64,000 nt of DNA, taken from NCBI RefSeq assembly GCF_003711805.1, contig NZ_QXCP01000010.1, positions 174,077 through 238,076 of the forward strand, given 5' to 3'. The translations under genes and the position numbers were made by a program. The notes under the pieces were generated by a model. It saw nothing but the letters and a program-made list of their open reading frames with translations, was not told the origin of the DNA and searched no databases. Origin of the DNA: Brachybacterium sp. EE-P12. GTDB lineage: Bacteria > Actinomycetota > Actinomycetes > Actinomycetales > Dermabacteraceae. The stretch's first letter is position 1, and the number at the start of each line of letters is the position of its first letter. Positions 1 to 7,966 of the stretch are shown here, piece after piece.

Positions 1-570
1 GCGCTCCTCGATCACCCGCCACAGCATCGAGTACTGGGGCTGGTTGGAGACCAGCTGGATGCCGAGCTCGCGGGCGAGCTGGTGACCGGCGCGCAGCTGG
101 TCCGCGTTCCACTCGGAGACGCCGATGTACAGCGCCTTGCCTGAGCGGACGACGTCGGCGAACGCCTGCATCGTCTCCTCGAGCGGGGTCGCGTCGTCGT
201 AGCGGTGCGCCTGATAGAGATCGACGTAGTCCGTGCCCAGGCGGCGCAGCGAGGCGTCGATCGACTCGCGGATGTGCTTGCGGGACAGGCCGGTGTCGTT
301 GTGCCCCTTCGGGCCGGTGGGGAAGTACACCTTGGTGAGGATCTCGAGCGACTCGCGCCGCTCGCCCTTCAGCGCCTCGCCGAGGACGACCTCGGCGGCG
401 GTGTTCGCGTAGGTGTCGGCGGTGTCGAAGGTGGAGATGCCGGAGTCGAGCGCGGCGCGCACGCAGGCGCGCGCCCGCTCGTCCTCGACCTGGGAGGCAT
501 GGGTGAGCCAGTTGCCGTAGATGATCTCGCTGATCTTGAGGCCGGAGCGGCCGAGGTGGCGATGTTCCAT
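1..570 (-). CDS. Aldo/keto reductase, 3' end beyond window
   Basis: The minus strand reads from ATG at 570 through 190 codons without a stop to the window edge, so the C-terminal part is missing. The N-terminus (HLGRSGLKISEI), the FDTADTY segment with the catalytic-type Asp and Tyr, and the later VDLYQAHRYD stretch are typical of NADPH-dependent aldo/keto reductases of the YghZ/Kv-beta-like branch, which reduce aldehydes and ketones. No signal peptide or membrane segment is visible, so it should be cytosolic. It follows the GH43/symporter pair on the same strand, but a strong hairpin lies between them, so co-transcription is doubtful. The substrate cannot be read from the sequence. Confidence 0.85.
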   Translation of the reverse strand, partial: MEHRHLGRSGLKISEIIYGNWLTHASQVEDERARACVRAALDSGISTFDTADTYANTAAEVVLGEALKGERRESLEILTKVYFPTGPKGHNDTGLSRKHIRESIDASLRRLGTDYVDLYQAHRYDDATPLEETMQAFADVVRSGKALYIGVSEWNADQLRAGHQLARELGIQLVSNQPQYSMLWRVIEER

Positions 571-799
571 CAGGACACCCTATGACCATCCCGGCACCTC
601 TCATGGTGAACCACGACACGACGTCGGTCTCGCCGCGGGAAGCCTCGCCATGGCCGACCCAGCCCGCGCCGCCTCTCCGCCCGAGGGGCCGCCGCCACCG
701 CCGGAGCCACCTCCCGGCGTCCGGCCCGGCCACCTCCCGGGCGCGACGAGGGGCGGGCCCGTCCCCGGTCCCGCCCCTCGCGGTGCGAAGCCTCTGCCG
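571..799. other. Intergenic stretch with terminator
   Basis: This 229-nt gap is very GC-rich and holds no convincing gene. Its only clear structure is the hairpin at 747-780. The low-complexity GCC/CCG run around 670-720 makes open frames in several phases that have no family resemblance. Confidence 0.5.
747..780 (-). terminator. Hairpin terminator after the symporter gene
   Basis: Perfect 11-bp arms (CGAGGGGCGGG at 747-757 and its complement at 770-780) flank a 12-nt loop. The hairpin starts 20 nt past the stop codon of the minus-strand symporter. There is no U-tract, as is common for GC-rich actinobacterial terminators. Confidence 0.6.
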
Positions 800-2170
800 T
801 CAGGTGCGCGCGGAATGCTCCCGTGCGCCCTGAGCGGACTCCACGGCGCCGTCGGCGTCCGCGCGGCTGCGGTCATCGACCATCAGCACCCCGGCCAGCA
901 GCGTGACCACCAGCACCACCCCGCCCATGATCACGTAGGACGAGCTGAAGCCGATCACGTCGTAGGCCGTGCCGAAGACCCACGAGAACACGACGATGCC
1001 CACCTGCTTGGCCATGTTGAAGCCGATCATGTAGGCGGTCGCGGAGATCCGCACGTCGAACATGCGGGTGATGTACTTCATCACCGAGACCAGCATCAGC
1101 GGCATCTCCACGGCGGCCAGCAGGCGCCAGAAGATCAGCAGAGAGGTGTGGGTGAAGAAGGCCGAGCCGACCACCCGCACCACCAGGACGAGCGCGAACA
1201 GCTGCAGACCCCGCTTGGCGCCGATCCGGTTGATCACGAACGGCATCGCGACCATCACCAGCGCCTCGACGAGGATCTGGGCGAACACCACCCGGGAGAA
1301 CAGCACCTGCGGGTCGACCCCGCCGGTGACGAAGCGTGCGAAGTAGTTCGGGAACTGCTGGTCGAACACGTCGTACAGGGCGGCGGCACCGAACATCAGC
1401 ACCATGAAGCCGAGGAACGAACGGTCGCGCAGCAGGGCCAGCACCGTCTCCCGCGAGACCTTGGCCTTGCCGCCGGCACCCTGCGCACCGCCCTCGGCGG
1501 CGTCCGCCGCGACGGCGGCGTACCCGGGATCCCCCGGCTTCGGGGTCCGCGCGACCAGCAGCAGCGTGCCCAGCACGATCGCGGAGACTGTCGCGGCCCA
1601 CCAGATGTTGTTCGGGTTCGAGGCCCAGATGAACCCGCCGACCAGCGAGGACAGAGCGCCGGCGATGGAGCCGAACAGACGCACGTGGCCGTACTCGAAG
1701 CCGTTGGCGCGCGAGCTGCGCTCGTTGAACGCCTCGACGATGCCCACACCGGCGTTCAGGGTGAGCGAGAGGAACACGCCGCCCACGATCGCGCCCAGCA
1801 CCTGGTTCAGCTCGACCAGCGGTGTGAACACGAATGCGAAGAACGGACCCATCAGCGCGCCGACGAGCACCACGAAGGCGAACAGGTGCTTGCGGAAGCC
1901 GAGCTTGTCCTGCAGGAACCCGTACAGCGGCTGCAGGCAGAACGCGGTCAGCGCCATCACGGAGTTCAGCAGTCCGATGTTGCCATGCGACATCCCCGCC
2001 TCGACCTCGAGCCAGCGGCTGAGGAAGGTGAAGGCGAGCTGCCAGATCGCGAAGTAGAAGAAGAACAGCCCGCCGAAGTTCCAGAAGGCGGGGTTCCTCA
2101 GGCTGGCGCGTACGCTCCCGGCCGACGGAGCGGTCCCGGAGTCCGTGTCGGAGGAGGTGGGGGTGCTCAT
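800..2170 (-). CDS. LacY-like oligosaccharide:H+ symporter (MFS)
   Basis: A 456-residue protein with about 12 hydrophobic segments. The N-terminal part (FFFYFAIW..., QPLYGFLQDKLGFRKH) lines up with the first helices and loop 2-3 signature of LacY. The VEAFNER...GFEYGHVRLFGSIAGAL region matches the LacY helix IV-V region, keeping the Glu and Arg that bind the galactoside in LacY. The LacY Trp151 position appears to be non-aromatic here, so a non-galactoside substrate is likely. It probably imports an oligosaccharide released or processed by the GH43 enzyme. The ATG at 2170 overlaps the upstream GH43 stop by 4 bp (ATGA), which fixes this start and indicates translational coupling. Confidence 0.85.
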   Translation of the reverse strand: MSTPTSSDTDSGTAPSAGSVRASLRNPAFWNFGGLFFFYFAIWQLAFTFLSRWLEVEAGMSHGNIGLLNSVMALTAFCLQPLYGFLQDKLGFRKHLFAFVVLVGALMGPFFAFVFTPLVELNQVLGAIVGGVFLSLTLNAGVGIVEAFNERSSRANGFEYGHVRLFGSIAGALSSLVGGFIWASNPNNIWWAATVSAIVLGTLLLVARTPKPGDPGYAAVAADAAEGGAQGAGGKAKVSRETVLALLRDRSFLGFMVLMFGAAALYDVFDQQFPNYFARFVTGGVDPQVLFSRVVFAQILVEALVMVAMPFVINRIGAKRGLQLFALVLVVRVVGSAFFTHTSLLIFWRLLAAVEMPLMLVSVMKYITRMFDVRISATAYMIGFNMAKQVGIVVFSWVFGTAYDVIGFSSSYVIMGGVVLVVTLLAGVLMVDDRSRADADGAVESAQGAREHSART

Positions 2171-3192
2171 GACAGCTCTCCCGAGGGGGCGAGGATCTCG
2201 GTGGACGTGGGTGCGGGCCGGGTGCCCGGTGCCGGGGTGCCCCAGAGCGGCCGGCCGGCCTCGTCGAACCGCAGCACCTGCGCGCACGCATGCCGGTTCG
2301 GGTCGCGCAGCGGGTCACCCTCGATGTGCGTGTAGGTGCGGGCGTGGTACACGAGCACCGGCTCCCCGTCGGGCGTGGTGGTGAACGAGTTGTGGCCGGG
2401 CCCGTACCGCTGCACGCTCGGATCGGAGACGAACACGGGGGTGGGGCTCTTGGTCCAGGACGCGGGGTCGAGCAGATCGGCATCGGCCGACGCGGTGAGC
2501 ACCCCCATCGCGTAGTCGATCCCGGTGGCGGCACCCGAGTAGGTGAGGTAGAGGGTGCCCTCGTGCTCGAGGACCGCCGGGCCCTCGTTGACCCAGAACC
2601 CCTTGGTCTCCCAGTCGTGCTCGGGCCGGGTGAGCTCGACGGCGGGACCGGCGAGGGTCCAGGGGTTCTCCATCGGGGCGATGTAGAGGTTCGAGTGGCC
2701 CTTGACCGCGAGGTCCTCCTGCGCCCACACCAGGTACTGCCGCTCACCGTGCACGAAGCTGGTCGCGTCCAGGGCGAACGACTCCCAGCCGGTGTCGACC
2801 TGGCCGCGCTCGACCCACTCGCCCGCGAAGGGGTCCTCCGCGGTGTTCTCGAGGACGAACACCCGATGGTTGAAGGTCTCGTCGGTGCTGGGGGCGTCCG
2901 CGGTGCCGTGCGCGTCCGGCGCGGCCGCGTAGTAGATGTACCAGGCGCCGTGCACGCGATGGATCTCCGGGGCCCAGATCAGCTCGGACTGCGGGCCCTG
3001 GTCATGCTTGCGCCAGATGGTCGCCTCGTCGGCCGCCTGGAGGCCGTCGAGCGTCTCGGCGCGGCGCAGGATGATGCGGTCGTACAGCGGGTGGGATGCC
3101 GTGAAGTAGTACTGCCCCTCGTGCCGCAGCACGCAGGGATCTGCGCGCTGCAGCACCAGCGGGTTCATGGTCGGTGCGTCACTGCGGGTCAT
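2167..3192 (-). CDS. Glycoside hydrolase family 43
   Basis: A 341-residue protein with the GH43 five-bladed propeller pattern and all three acidic catalytic positions: Asp18 (RADP, general base), Asp142 (FALDATSF, pKa modulator) and Glu203 (VNEGPAVL, general acid). Family members are beta-xylosidases or alpha-L-arabinofuranosidases acting on plant-derived oligosaccharides. There is no signal peptide, so it probably acts in the cytosol on sugars brought in by the coupled symporter. The start at 3192 is preceded by AAGGA with 5-nt spacing. A longer in-frame extension to 3363 lacks a ribosome site and family resemblance. The exact linkage specificity cannot be told. Confidence 0.88.
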   Translation of the reverse strand: MTRSDAPTMNPLVLQRADPCVLRHEGQYYFTASHPLYDRIILRRAETLDGLQAADEATIWRKHDQGPQSELIWAPEIHRVHGAWYIYYAAAPDAHGTADAPSTDETFNHRVFVLENTAEDPFAGEWVERGQVDTGWESFALDATSFVHGERQYLVWAQEDLAVKGHSNLYIAPMENPWTLAGPAVELTRPEHDWETKGFWVNEGPAVLEHEGTLYLTYSGAATGIDYAMGVLTASADADLLDPASWTKSPTPVFVSDPSVQRYGPGHNSFTTTPDGEPVLVYHARTYTHIEGDPLRDPNRHACAQVLRFDEAGRPLWGTPAPGTRPAPTSTEILAPSGELS

Positions 3193-3584
3193 GCCGTTCC
3201 TTCGTCGGAGGGGGCGGGCGACCGGCCTCCCGGTGCTCGGCGGCAGGGCGTCCGAGCCCTCCGCGACCCGGCCCTCCGGTCGCCCGCGGCTCGTCTCTCG
3301 AGCTGCGATGCACCAGTGACGGTAAACGATGTAAATTACGGACGGCATCGACGCCGCCCTCACCTCCCCCAGGAACGGCAGGAATCCGCTCCTGCTCTTT
3401 CGGCCTGCCCGAAATCACCCCTGACCTGCGCCCTTCGGTGAGCAACCTCACCGGCTGCCGCCGGTCCGGGGCGGTGCCGTCGGCGGCCTCCCCCGCCCCT
3501 GTCCGCCCCTGCCCGGCGGGCGTAGTCTGGAGGCGAGCGACTCACCGTGCCGTCACCGCCGACGGCTCTTCGGAAGGAACGACG
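3193..3584. promoter_or_regulatory. Divergent promoter region, GH43 / DUF779
   Basis: This 392-nt gap separates two divergent genes. The only AT-rich patch is at 3322-3339 (GTAAACGATGTAAATTAC), whose outer GTAA/TTAC ends are inverted. It lies about 130 bp upstream of the GH43 start and could be a promoter -10 region or a weak LacI-family operator. The rest is GC-rich without clear structure. Confidence 0.35.
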
Positions 3585-4091
3585 ATGACCGACCTCTCGA
3601 ACGCCGCCGCTGCTCCCGGCGCACCGAATTCGACCCCCGGCCCGCAGCCCGGACAGCCGCCCGCCCCGCCGCTTCCCGAGCCGACCGATACCGACGACGT
3701 GCTGGAGATGGAGCCGACGGTCGAGGGCGAGGACTTCTCCCGCGTCGCGTTCACCGCCGCGGCGGTCGCGCAGATCCAGCGGCTCATCGACCGCAACGGG
3801 CCGCTCATGTTCCACCAGTCCGGCGGCTGCTGCGACGGCTCCTCCCCCATGTGCTACCCCGAGGGCGACTTCATCACCGGCGATGCGGACGTGCGCATGG
3901 GCCACGTCGAGGTGCCGCTGCCGGACGGCGGGACCTCGCCGCTGGACTTCTGGATGAGCCGGGAGCAGTTCGCCTACTGGCGCCACACGCACCTGACCAT
4001 CGACCTGGTCGACGGGCGCGGCGGCGGGTTCAGCCTCGAGACGCCCGACGGGAAGCGGTTCCTGACCAGGTCGCGGATGCTCGAGAGCTGA
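3585..4091 (+). CDS. DUF779 family protein
   Basis: A 168-residue protein. The first 45 residues are Pro/Ala/Gly-rich and probably disordered. The remainder carries the DUF779 signature: FHQSGGCCDGSSPMCY with its clustered cysteines, then a GDF and a WxxxxxYW-H-H-L block. The cysteines suggest metal or redox chemistry, but the family has no established reaction. Homologues often sit beside aldehyde dehydrogenases, which are absent here. The ATG at 3585 has GGAAGGA upstream at good spacing. An in-frame extension back to 3174 is rejected for lack of a ribosome site. Confidence 0.8.
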   Translation: MTDLSNAAAAPGAPNSTPGPQPGQPPAPPLPEPTDTDDVLEMEPTVEGEDFSRVAFTAAAVAQIQRLIDRNGPLMFHQSGGCCDGSSPMCYPEGDFITGDADVRMGHVEVPLPDGGTSPLDFWMSREQFAYWRHTHLTIDLVDGRGGGFSLETPDGKRFLTRSRMLES

Positions 4092-4217
4092 TCGCCCCGC
4101 CGGAGCCCGGGAAGGGACCCGACATGACCCGACACCCGCCCGACGCCCCCGGACCCGGTCGCGGTGGCGCGGGGGCTGACACAGCGCGGCGGCGCTGAGG
4201 GCCGGTCTCCCGCGCGA

Positions 4218-4244
4218 TGTCACAGATGCTCGCCGACCGGTGTC
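4218..4244 (+). promoter_or_regulatory. Probable ECF41-type promoter
   Basis: TGTCACA at 4218-4224 is followed after exactly 16 nt by TGTC at 4241-4244. ECF41 sigma factors are known to recognise TGTCACA in the -35 region and CGTC in the -10 region of their own operon, at about this spacing. The match lies 42 nt upstream of the decarboxylase-like gene that precedes the ECF41 gene, which implies autoregulation of this two-gene operon. The -10 element differs from consensus in one base. Confidence 0.7.
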
Positions 4245-4286
4245 TCCACTGCGACGAGCCATACCGGACCGAGGAGAGGAACCGAC

Positions 4287-4889
4287 ATGTCCGCGATCAC
4301 GCCCCTGCACACCGCACCCCCGCACCGCCCCGCCGCACGGGTGCCGATGGATCTGGACGGACCCGTCGAACGCGCCGCGAGCTGGGCGGCCCGTCGCCTG
4401 TACGGGAAGGTGCTGGATCCTCTGCGAGCCTCCTTCCATCATCGCGGCGTGCTGCTCGCCTCGCTCGCGCTCGAGGCCGTCGCCGGCCGCTGGAGGAAGC
4501 TCCCCCGGACGCTGAACGCGCTGGCCGTGATGGCGGTGGCCCGCGAGATCGGCTGCTCCTGGTGCATGGACTTCGGGTACTGGGAGAACCACCACCGAGG
4601 GGTGGAGCCGCGCAAGCTGCACGCGATCGGACAGTGGCGCACCAGCGAGGTCTATACCCCGCTCGAGCGCGCGGTGCTCGAGTACGCGGTGGCCGCGACG
4701 CAGACCCCGTCGGCCGTCACCGACGAGATGGTGGAGCGCCTTCGGGAGGATCTCAGCGACGCGCAGGTGGTCGAGCTCGCCGCCCTGGTCTCGCTCGAGA
4801 ACTACCGCTCGCGCACCAACGCCGGCCTGGGTCTGAGCAGCCAGGGGTTCGCCGACGACTGCGACGTGCCCTGGGCCGTGGACGGCTGA
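4287..4889 (+). CDS. Carboxymuconolactone decarboxylase/AhpD-like protein
   Basis: A 200-residue all-helical protein of the AhpD/CMD superfamily. The CxxC pair is Cys90 and Cys93 (EIGCSWCMDFG), preceded by the usual helix (LNALAVMAVAREIG). The histidine normally found four residues after the second Cys is replaced by Gly97, so canonical AhpD chemistry may be changed. ATG at 4287 has GAGGAGAGGAA upstream. The downstream ECF41 sigma factor starts 29 nt after this stop. This gene pairing is characteristic of ECF41 loci, where the enzyme is the sigma factor's main target. The substrate is unknown. Confidence 0.85.
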   Translation: MSAITPLHTAPPHRPAARVPMDLDGPVERAASWAARRLYGKVLDPLRASFHHRGVLLASLALEAVAGRWRKLPRTLNALAVMAVAREIGCSWCMDFGYWENHHRGVEPRKLHAIGQWRTSEVYTPLERAVLEYAVAATQTPSAVTDEMVERLREDLSDAQVVELAALVSLENYRSRTNAGLGLSSQGFADDCDVPWAVDG

Positions 4890-4918
4890 GACCCGCCGCC
4901 GACGATCGCGGGGAGCCC

Positions 4919-5803
4919 ATGGACAGCACGCGCACCGAGCACCAGGACGCCTTCGAGGACCACCGCCGCGCCCTGCTCGGCGCCGCGTACAGGGTGCTCG
5001 GGACCGTGGCCGACAGCGAGGACGCGGTGCAGGAGACCTGGCTGCGCTGGCAGAAGGTCGACCTCGCGGCCGTGCGGGACCCCCGCGCGTACCTGCTCGC
5101 CGCGGTCACGCGCACGGCGCTGAACATCGTGCGCTCCCGCGATCGCCGGCGCGAGGAGTACATCGGCCCGTGGCTGCCCGAACCGGTCTCCACCGATGTC
5201 GCCGCGGACCCGGGCCGCGCGGCGGAGGTCGCCGACGAGATCTCGCTCGCGCTGCTGGTGGTGCTCGAGTCGCTCTCCCCGCTCGAACGCGCCGCCTTCG
5301 TGCTGCGCGAGGTGTTCGCCCTCCCCTACCCGGAGGTGGCGGACACCCTCGAGCGCTCGGAGGTCTCCGTGCGACAGCTGGTCAGCCGCGCCCGGGCCCA
5401 CGTCCGCGAGCGCACTCCCCGCCATCCCGCCGACGCGTCGACTCATCGCGCGCTGACCACCGCGTTCCTCGAGGCCGCCGAGGGCAGGACGCCGCTGGCG
5501 GAACTGGTCGAGGTGCTCTCCCCCGAGGTGGTGCTGACCACCGATGCGGGCGGGCGGGCGAAGGCTGCGCTGCGGCCCATCCGAGGGATCGGGAAGGTGC
5601 TGCCCTTCATCGCCGGCGTGCTGGCCAAACCCGAGGTGGAGGCGCTGTCGTGGGCGATCCACGAGGTCAACGGGCGGCCCGCACTGGTGGGGCACGAGGG
5701 GACGCGGGTCGACTGCGTGGTCTGGATCGAGGCCGACGGCGCCGTTACGACCCGCATCGACATGGTCCGCAATCCCGAGAAGCTGGGGGCCGTCCGCCTC
5801 TGA
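4919..5803 (+). CDS. ECF41-family sigma factor with SnoaL-like C-terminus
   Basis: A 294-residue protein. Sigma region 2 spans about residues 10-78 (RVLGTVADSEDAVQETWLRW) and sigma region 4 about 105-165 with its helix-turn-helix (YPEVADTLERSEVSVRQLVSRAR). Residues 175-294 form a SnoaL/NTF2-like extension that replaces an anti-sigma factor. The three ECF41 hallmarks are present: WLPEP (85-89) in the linker, a DGGGK-like motif degraded to DAGGRAK (209-215), and NPEKL (285-289, usual NPDKL). In characterised ECF41 proteins the extension both activates and represses the sigma factor. It shares an operon with the CxxC protein and probably drives the promoter at 4218. Confidence 0.92.
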   Translation: MDSTRTEHQDAFEDHRRALLGAAYRVLGTVADSEDAVQETWLRWQKVDLAAVRDPRAYLLAAVTRTALNIVRSRDRRREEYIGPWLPEPVSTDVAADPGRAAEVADEISLALLVVLESLSPLERAAFVLREVFALPYPEVADTLERSEVSVRQLVSRARAHVRERTPRHPADASTHRALTTAFLEAAEGRTPLAELVEVLSPEVVLTTDAGGRAKAALRPIRGIGKVLPFIAGVLAKPEVEALSWAIHEVNGRPALVGHEGTRVDCVVWIEADGAVTTRIDMVRNPEKLGAVRL

Positions 5804-5936
5804 TCAGGGTCGCGCCGGTGCAGCGCAAGGCGCGGCCTGGTCCTCCTGGACGGCGATCGCATGCCCATCCGCAGGAAGCGCTCGGTGACGTCGCTGCAGC
5901 GCCGCACCACGGGCCGCACGTCCCGGCGAGGCCCGA

Positions 5937-6647
5937 TCATCCGGTCGATCCCCCGTCCGCAGGATCCACCAGGCCGGTGCGGTAGGCGATCACCACCGCC
6001 TGGGTGCGGTCGCGGGCACCGAGCTTGCCCAGCAGGTTCGCGACGTGGGTGCGCACGGTCTCGACACCGAGGAACAGGGCGCCGGCGATCTCCGCGTTGG
6101 TCATGCCCCGGGCGATGCGTGCCAGCACCTCCCTCTCGCGCTCGGTCAGCGGCGGGCCCGGATACGGCTCGGTGCGGGCTCGGGGTCGCAGCATGTCCCG
6201 CACCGAGTCCGGGAACAGCAGGCTGGTCCCGCGGCCGACAGTGCGCACCGCCTGCACCATCTCAGCGGCGGACGCCCGCTTGAGCAGGAATCCGGATGCT
6301 CCGACCAGCAGGGCGTCGGTGACATGCTCGTCGTGCTCGAAGGTCGTCACCACCAGCACCTTCGGCGGATCGGGTAGGCGCAGCACCAGCTCGGTGGCGC
6401 GCAATCCGTCGATCCCGGGCATCCGCACGTCCATGCACACGAGATCCGGACAGGCGGTGCGGACGACGTCCACGGCGCGGGAGCCGTCCCCGGCTTCACC
6501 GACGACCTCGATGTCCGGCTCCGCGCCGAGGATCATCGCGAGCCCTCGGCGGACCAGCGGCTCGTCGTCGACGATCACCACGCGCAGCGGGTTCTCGACG
6601 GGCGGGGTCCCGAGGGGCGTGGGCTCCGCGGGCGAGGTGGTCATCAT
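5937..6647 (-). CDS. NarL/LuxR-type response regulator
   Basis: A 236-residue two-domain regulator. The receiver domain (about 20-140) has the acidic pair VDDEP, phospho-acceptor Asp73 (CMDVRMPG), the Thr of VVTTF and the Lys of LLKRAS. The C-terminal LuxR helix-turn-helix (about 168-228, LTEREREVLARIARGMTNAEIA) binds DNA. Its ATG overlaps the stop of the upstream histidine kinase by 4 bp (ATGA), so kinase and regulator are translationally coupled and should form a cognate pair. Targets are unknown. The adjacent ABC exporter and monooxygenase are candidates by proximity only. Confidence 0.92.
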   Translation of the reverse strand: MMTTSPAEPTPLGTPPVENPLRVVIVDDEPLVRRGLAMILGAEPDIEVVGEAGDGSRAVDVVRTACPDLVCMDVRMPGIDGLRATELVLRLPDPPKVLVVTTFEHDEHVTDALLVGASGFLLKRASAAEMVQAVRTVGRGTSLLFPDSVRDMLRPRARTEPYPGPPLTEREREVLARIARGMTNAEIAGALFLGVETVRTHVANLLGKLGARDRTQAVVIAYRTGLVDPADGGSTG

Positions 6648-7966
6648 GGGGGTCCTTCTCTCAGCAGGGGCAGATCGAGATGCGCGCTCCAGTGCCTGCC
6701 GTCGGGTCCCGCACGCAGGGTGCCGCCGAGCAGTTCGGCGCGTTCGCGCAGACCGGCGAGTCCGCGGCCGCCCGTGGTCAGCGGCGCCCCGGCGTCACCG
6801 GGATCGGCGGCATCGGGGCGGAGCGCGTTCCTGACGCGCAGACGCAGCCAGCCGTCCTCGCTCGTCAGGGTGAGGTCCACGGGTCCCGACGCCCCGTGCC
6901 GGTGCGCATTGCTGAGCAGCTCGGAGACGCAGCGCAGCAGCTGGGAGCGCTGGAGCTCCGCGAGACCCTCCGGCAGGACGACCCGGGCGCGCAGGTCCAT
7001 GCCCGAGGCGCGGTGCGCAGCCAGCAGCTGCTCGAGAGCGGCGGGCGGAGCCGTTCCCCCGTCGGCGAGCGGTGCCGGGCTCCCTCCTGCGGCACGGTCC
7101 CGGCGGCGCGAGCGTCCGTCGGCCACGGCGGCGGTCCGCTCCTCCTCGCGCAGCAGGGCGAGCACGTCGTCGAGCTCGCCGGTCGCGTCCCGTGCCGTGA
7201 TCTCGATCGCCTCGAGCGCCTGGGCGACGGCGTGCGGATCCCGATGCCGCAGTCGCCGGGCCGCCGCGGCCTGCACGCTGACGATCGTCAGCGCGTGCCC
7301 GATGCCGTCGTGCAGCTCGCGGGCGATGCGCGTGCGCTCCGCCTCCCGGGCGACGCGCTGCTGCGCGAGCTCGAGCCGGTCATGCGTCGTCGGCCCCAGC
7401 ATGCGCGGCGCGAGCCGTGCGAGCAGCACCCCCGTCGGCCACCACAGCAGGGCGGAGACGGCCCCGACCAGCACAGCGAGAACGACGGCGGCCGCGCGGC
7501 CGGCGGCGCCGGCGGGCACCGGCACCCCCGAGCCCAGGGAACGGCCCGCCAGGTTCTCGACGATCACGAGCACCGCGGAGGGCAGGAAGGTCAGCAGCAG
7601 CACCGCGACCAGCAGCCCGGCCGTCAGGTGCAGGACCACCCAGGCGCAGCTCGCCAGGTGGTGCGCGAGACGAGGGCGTCGGGGGACGAGCAGGTCCCCG
7701 TCGGCCCCGAGCATGGAGCGGGCTCCGGTCACCTCGAGCTCGCGCACCCCGGGGACGAGGCCGAGCGCCGCACCGAGGAGCAGGCAGACCGGCACCAGGA
7801 GCACGGCGCCGGCCGCCCGGCCGTCCGTCCCGTCCCCCGCCAGCAGCACGGCGCACACCACCACCAGCAGGACCACCGCGAGGCCGATGGCGGCACCCGC
7901 CATCAGCCACGCGAAGCGGCGGCCCTGCCGTCGAACGCTCTCCATCGCTCCATCCTTCTCGATCAT
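6644..7966 (-). CDS. Sensor histidine kinase, HisKA_3 (NarL-partner) type
   Basis: A 440-residue kinase with about four N-terminal membrane segments (roughly 20-43, 54-72, 105-137, 158-182) and almost no extracytoplasmic loop, typical of intramembrane-sensing kinases. The H-box ELHDGIGH places the phosphorylated His at 219. The C-terminal HATPase_c domain has an N-box with SELLSNAHRHG and a G-box with GGRGLAGLRERAELLGG. The start at 7966 overlaps the stop of the upstream membrane protein (ATGA). A second Met at 7945 is possible but less likely. The intramembrane sensing and coupling suggest that the upstream membrane protein takes part in signalling. Confidence 0.92.
   Translation of the reverse strand: MIEKDGAMESVRRQGRRFAWLMAGAAIGLAVVLLVVVCAVLLAGDGTDGRAAGAVLLVPVCLLLGAALGLVPGVRELEVTGARSMLGADGDLLVPRRPRLAHHLASCAWVVLHLTAGLLVAVLLLTFLPSAVLVIVENLAGRSLGSGVPVPAGAAGRAAAVVLAVLVGAVSALLWWPTGVLLARLAPRMLGPTTHDRLELAQQRVAREAERTRIARELHDGIGHALTIVSVQAAAARRLRHRDPHAVAQALEAIEITARDATGELDDVLALLREEERTAAVADGRSRRRDRAAGGSPAPLADGGTAPPAALEQLLAAHRASGMDLRARVVLPEGLAELQRSQLLRCVSELLSNAHRHGASGPVDLTLTSEDGWLRLRVRNALRPDAADPGDAGAPLTTGGRGLAGLRERAELLGGTLRAGPDGRHWSAHLDLPLLREGPP

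Noticed and set aside
3174..3584. N-terminal extension of the DUF779 protein
   Set aside because: There is no ribosome site and the extension has no family resemblance, while ATG 3585 has a good site.
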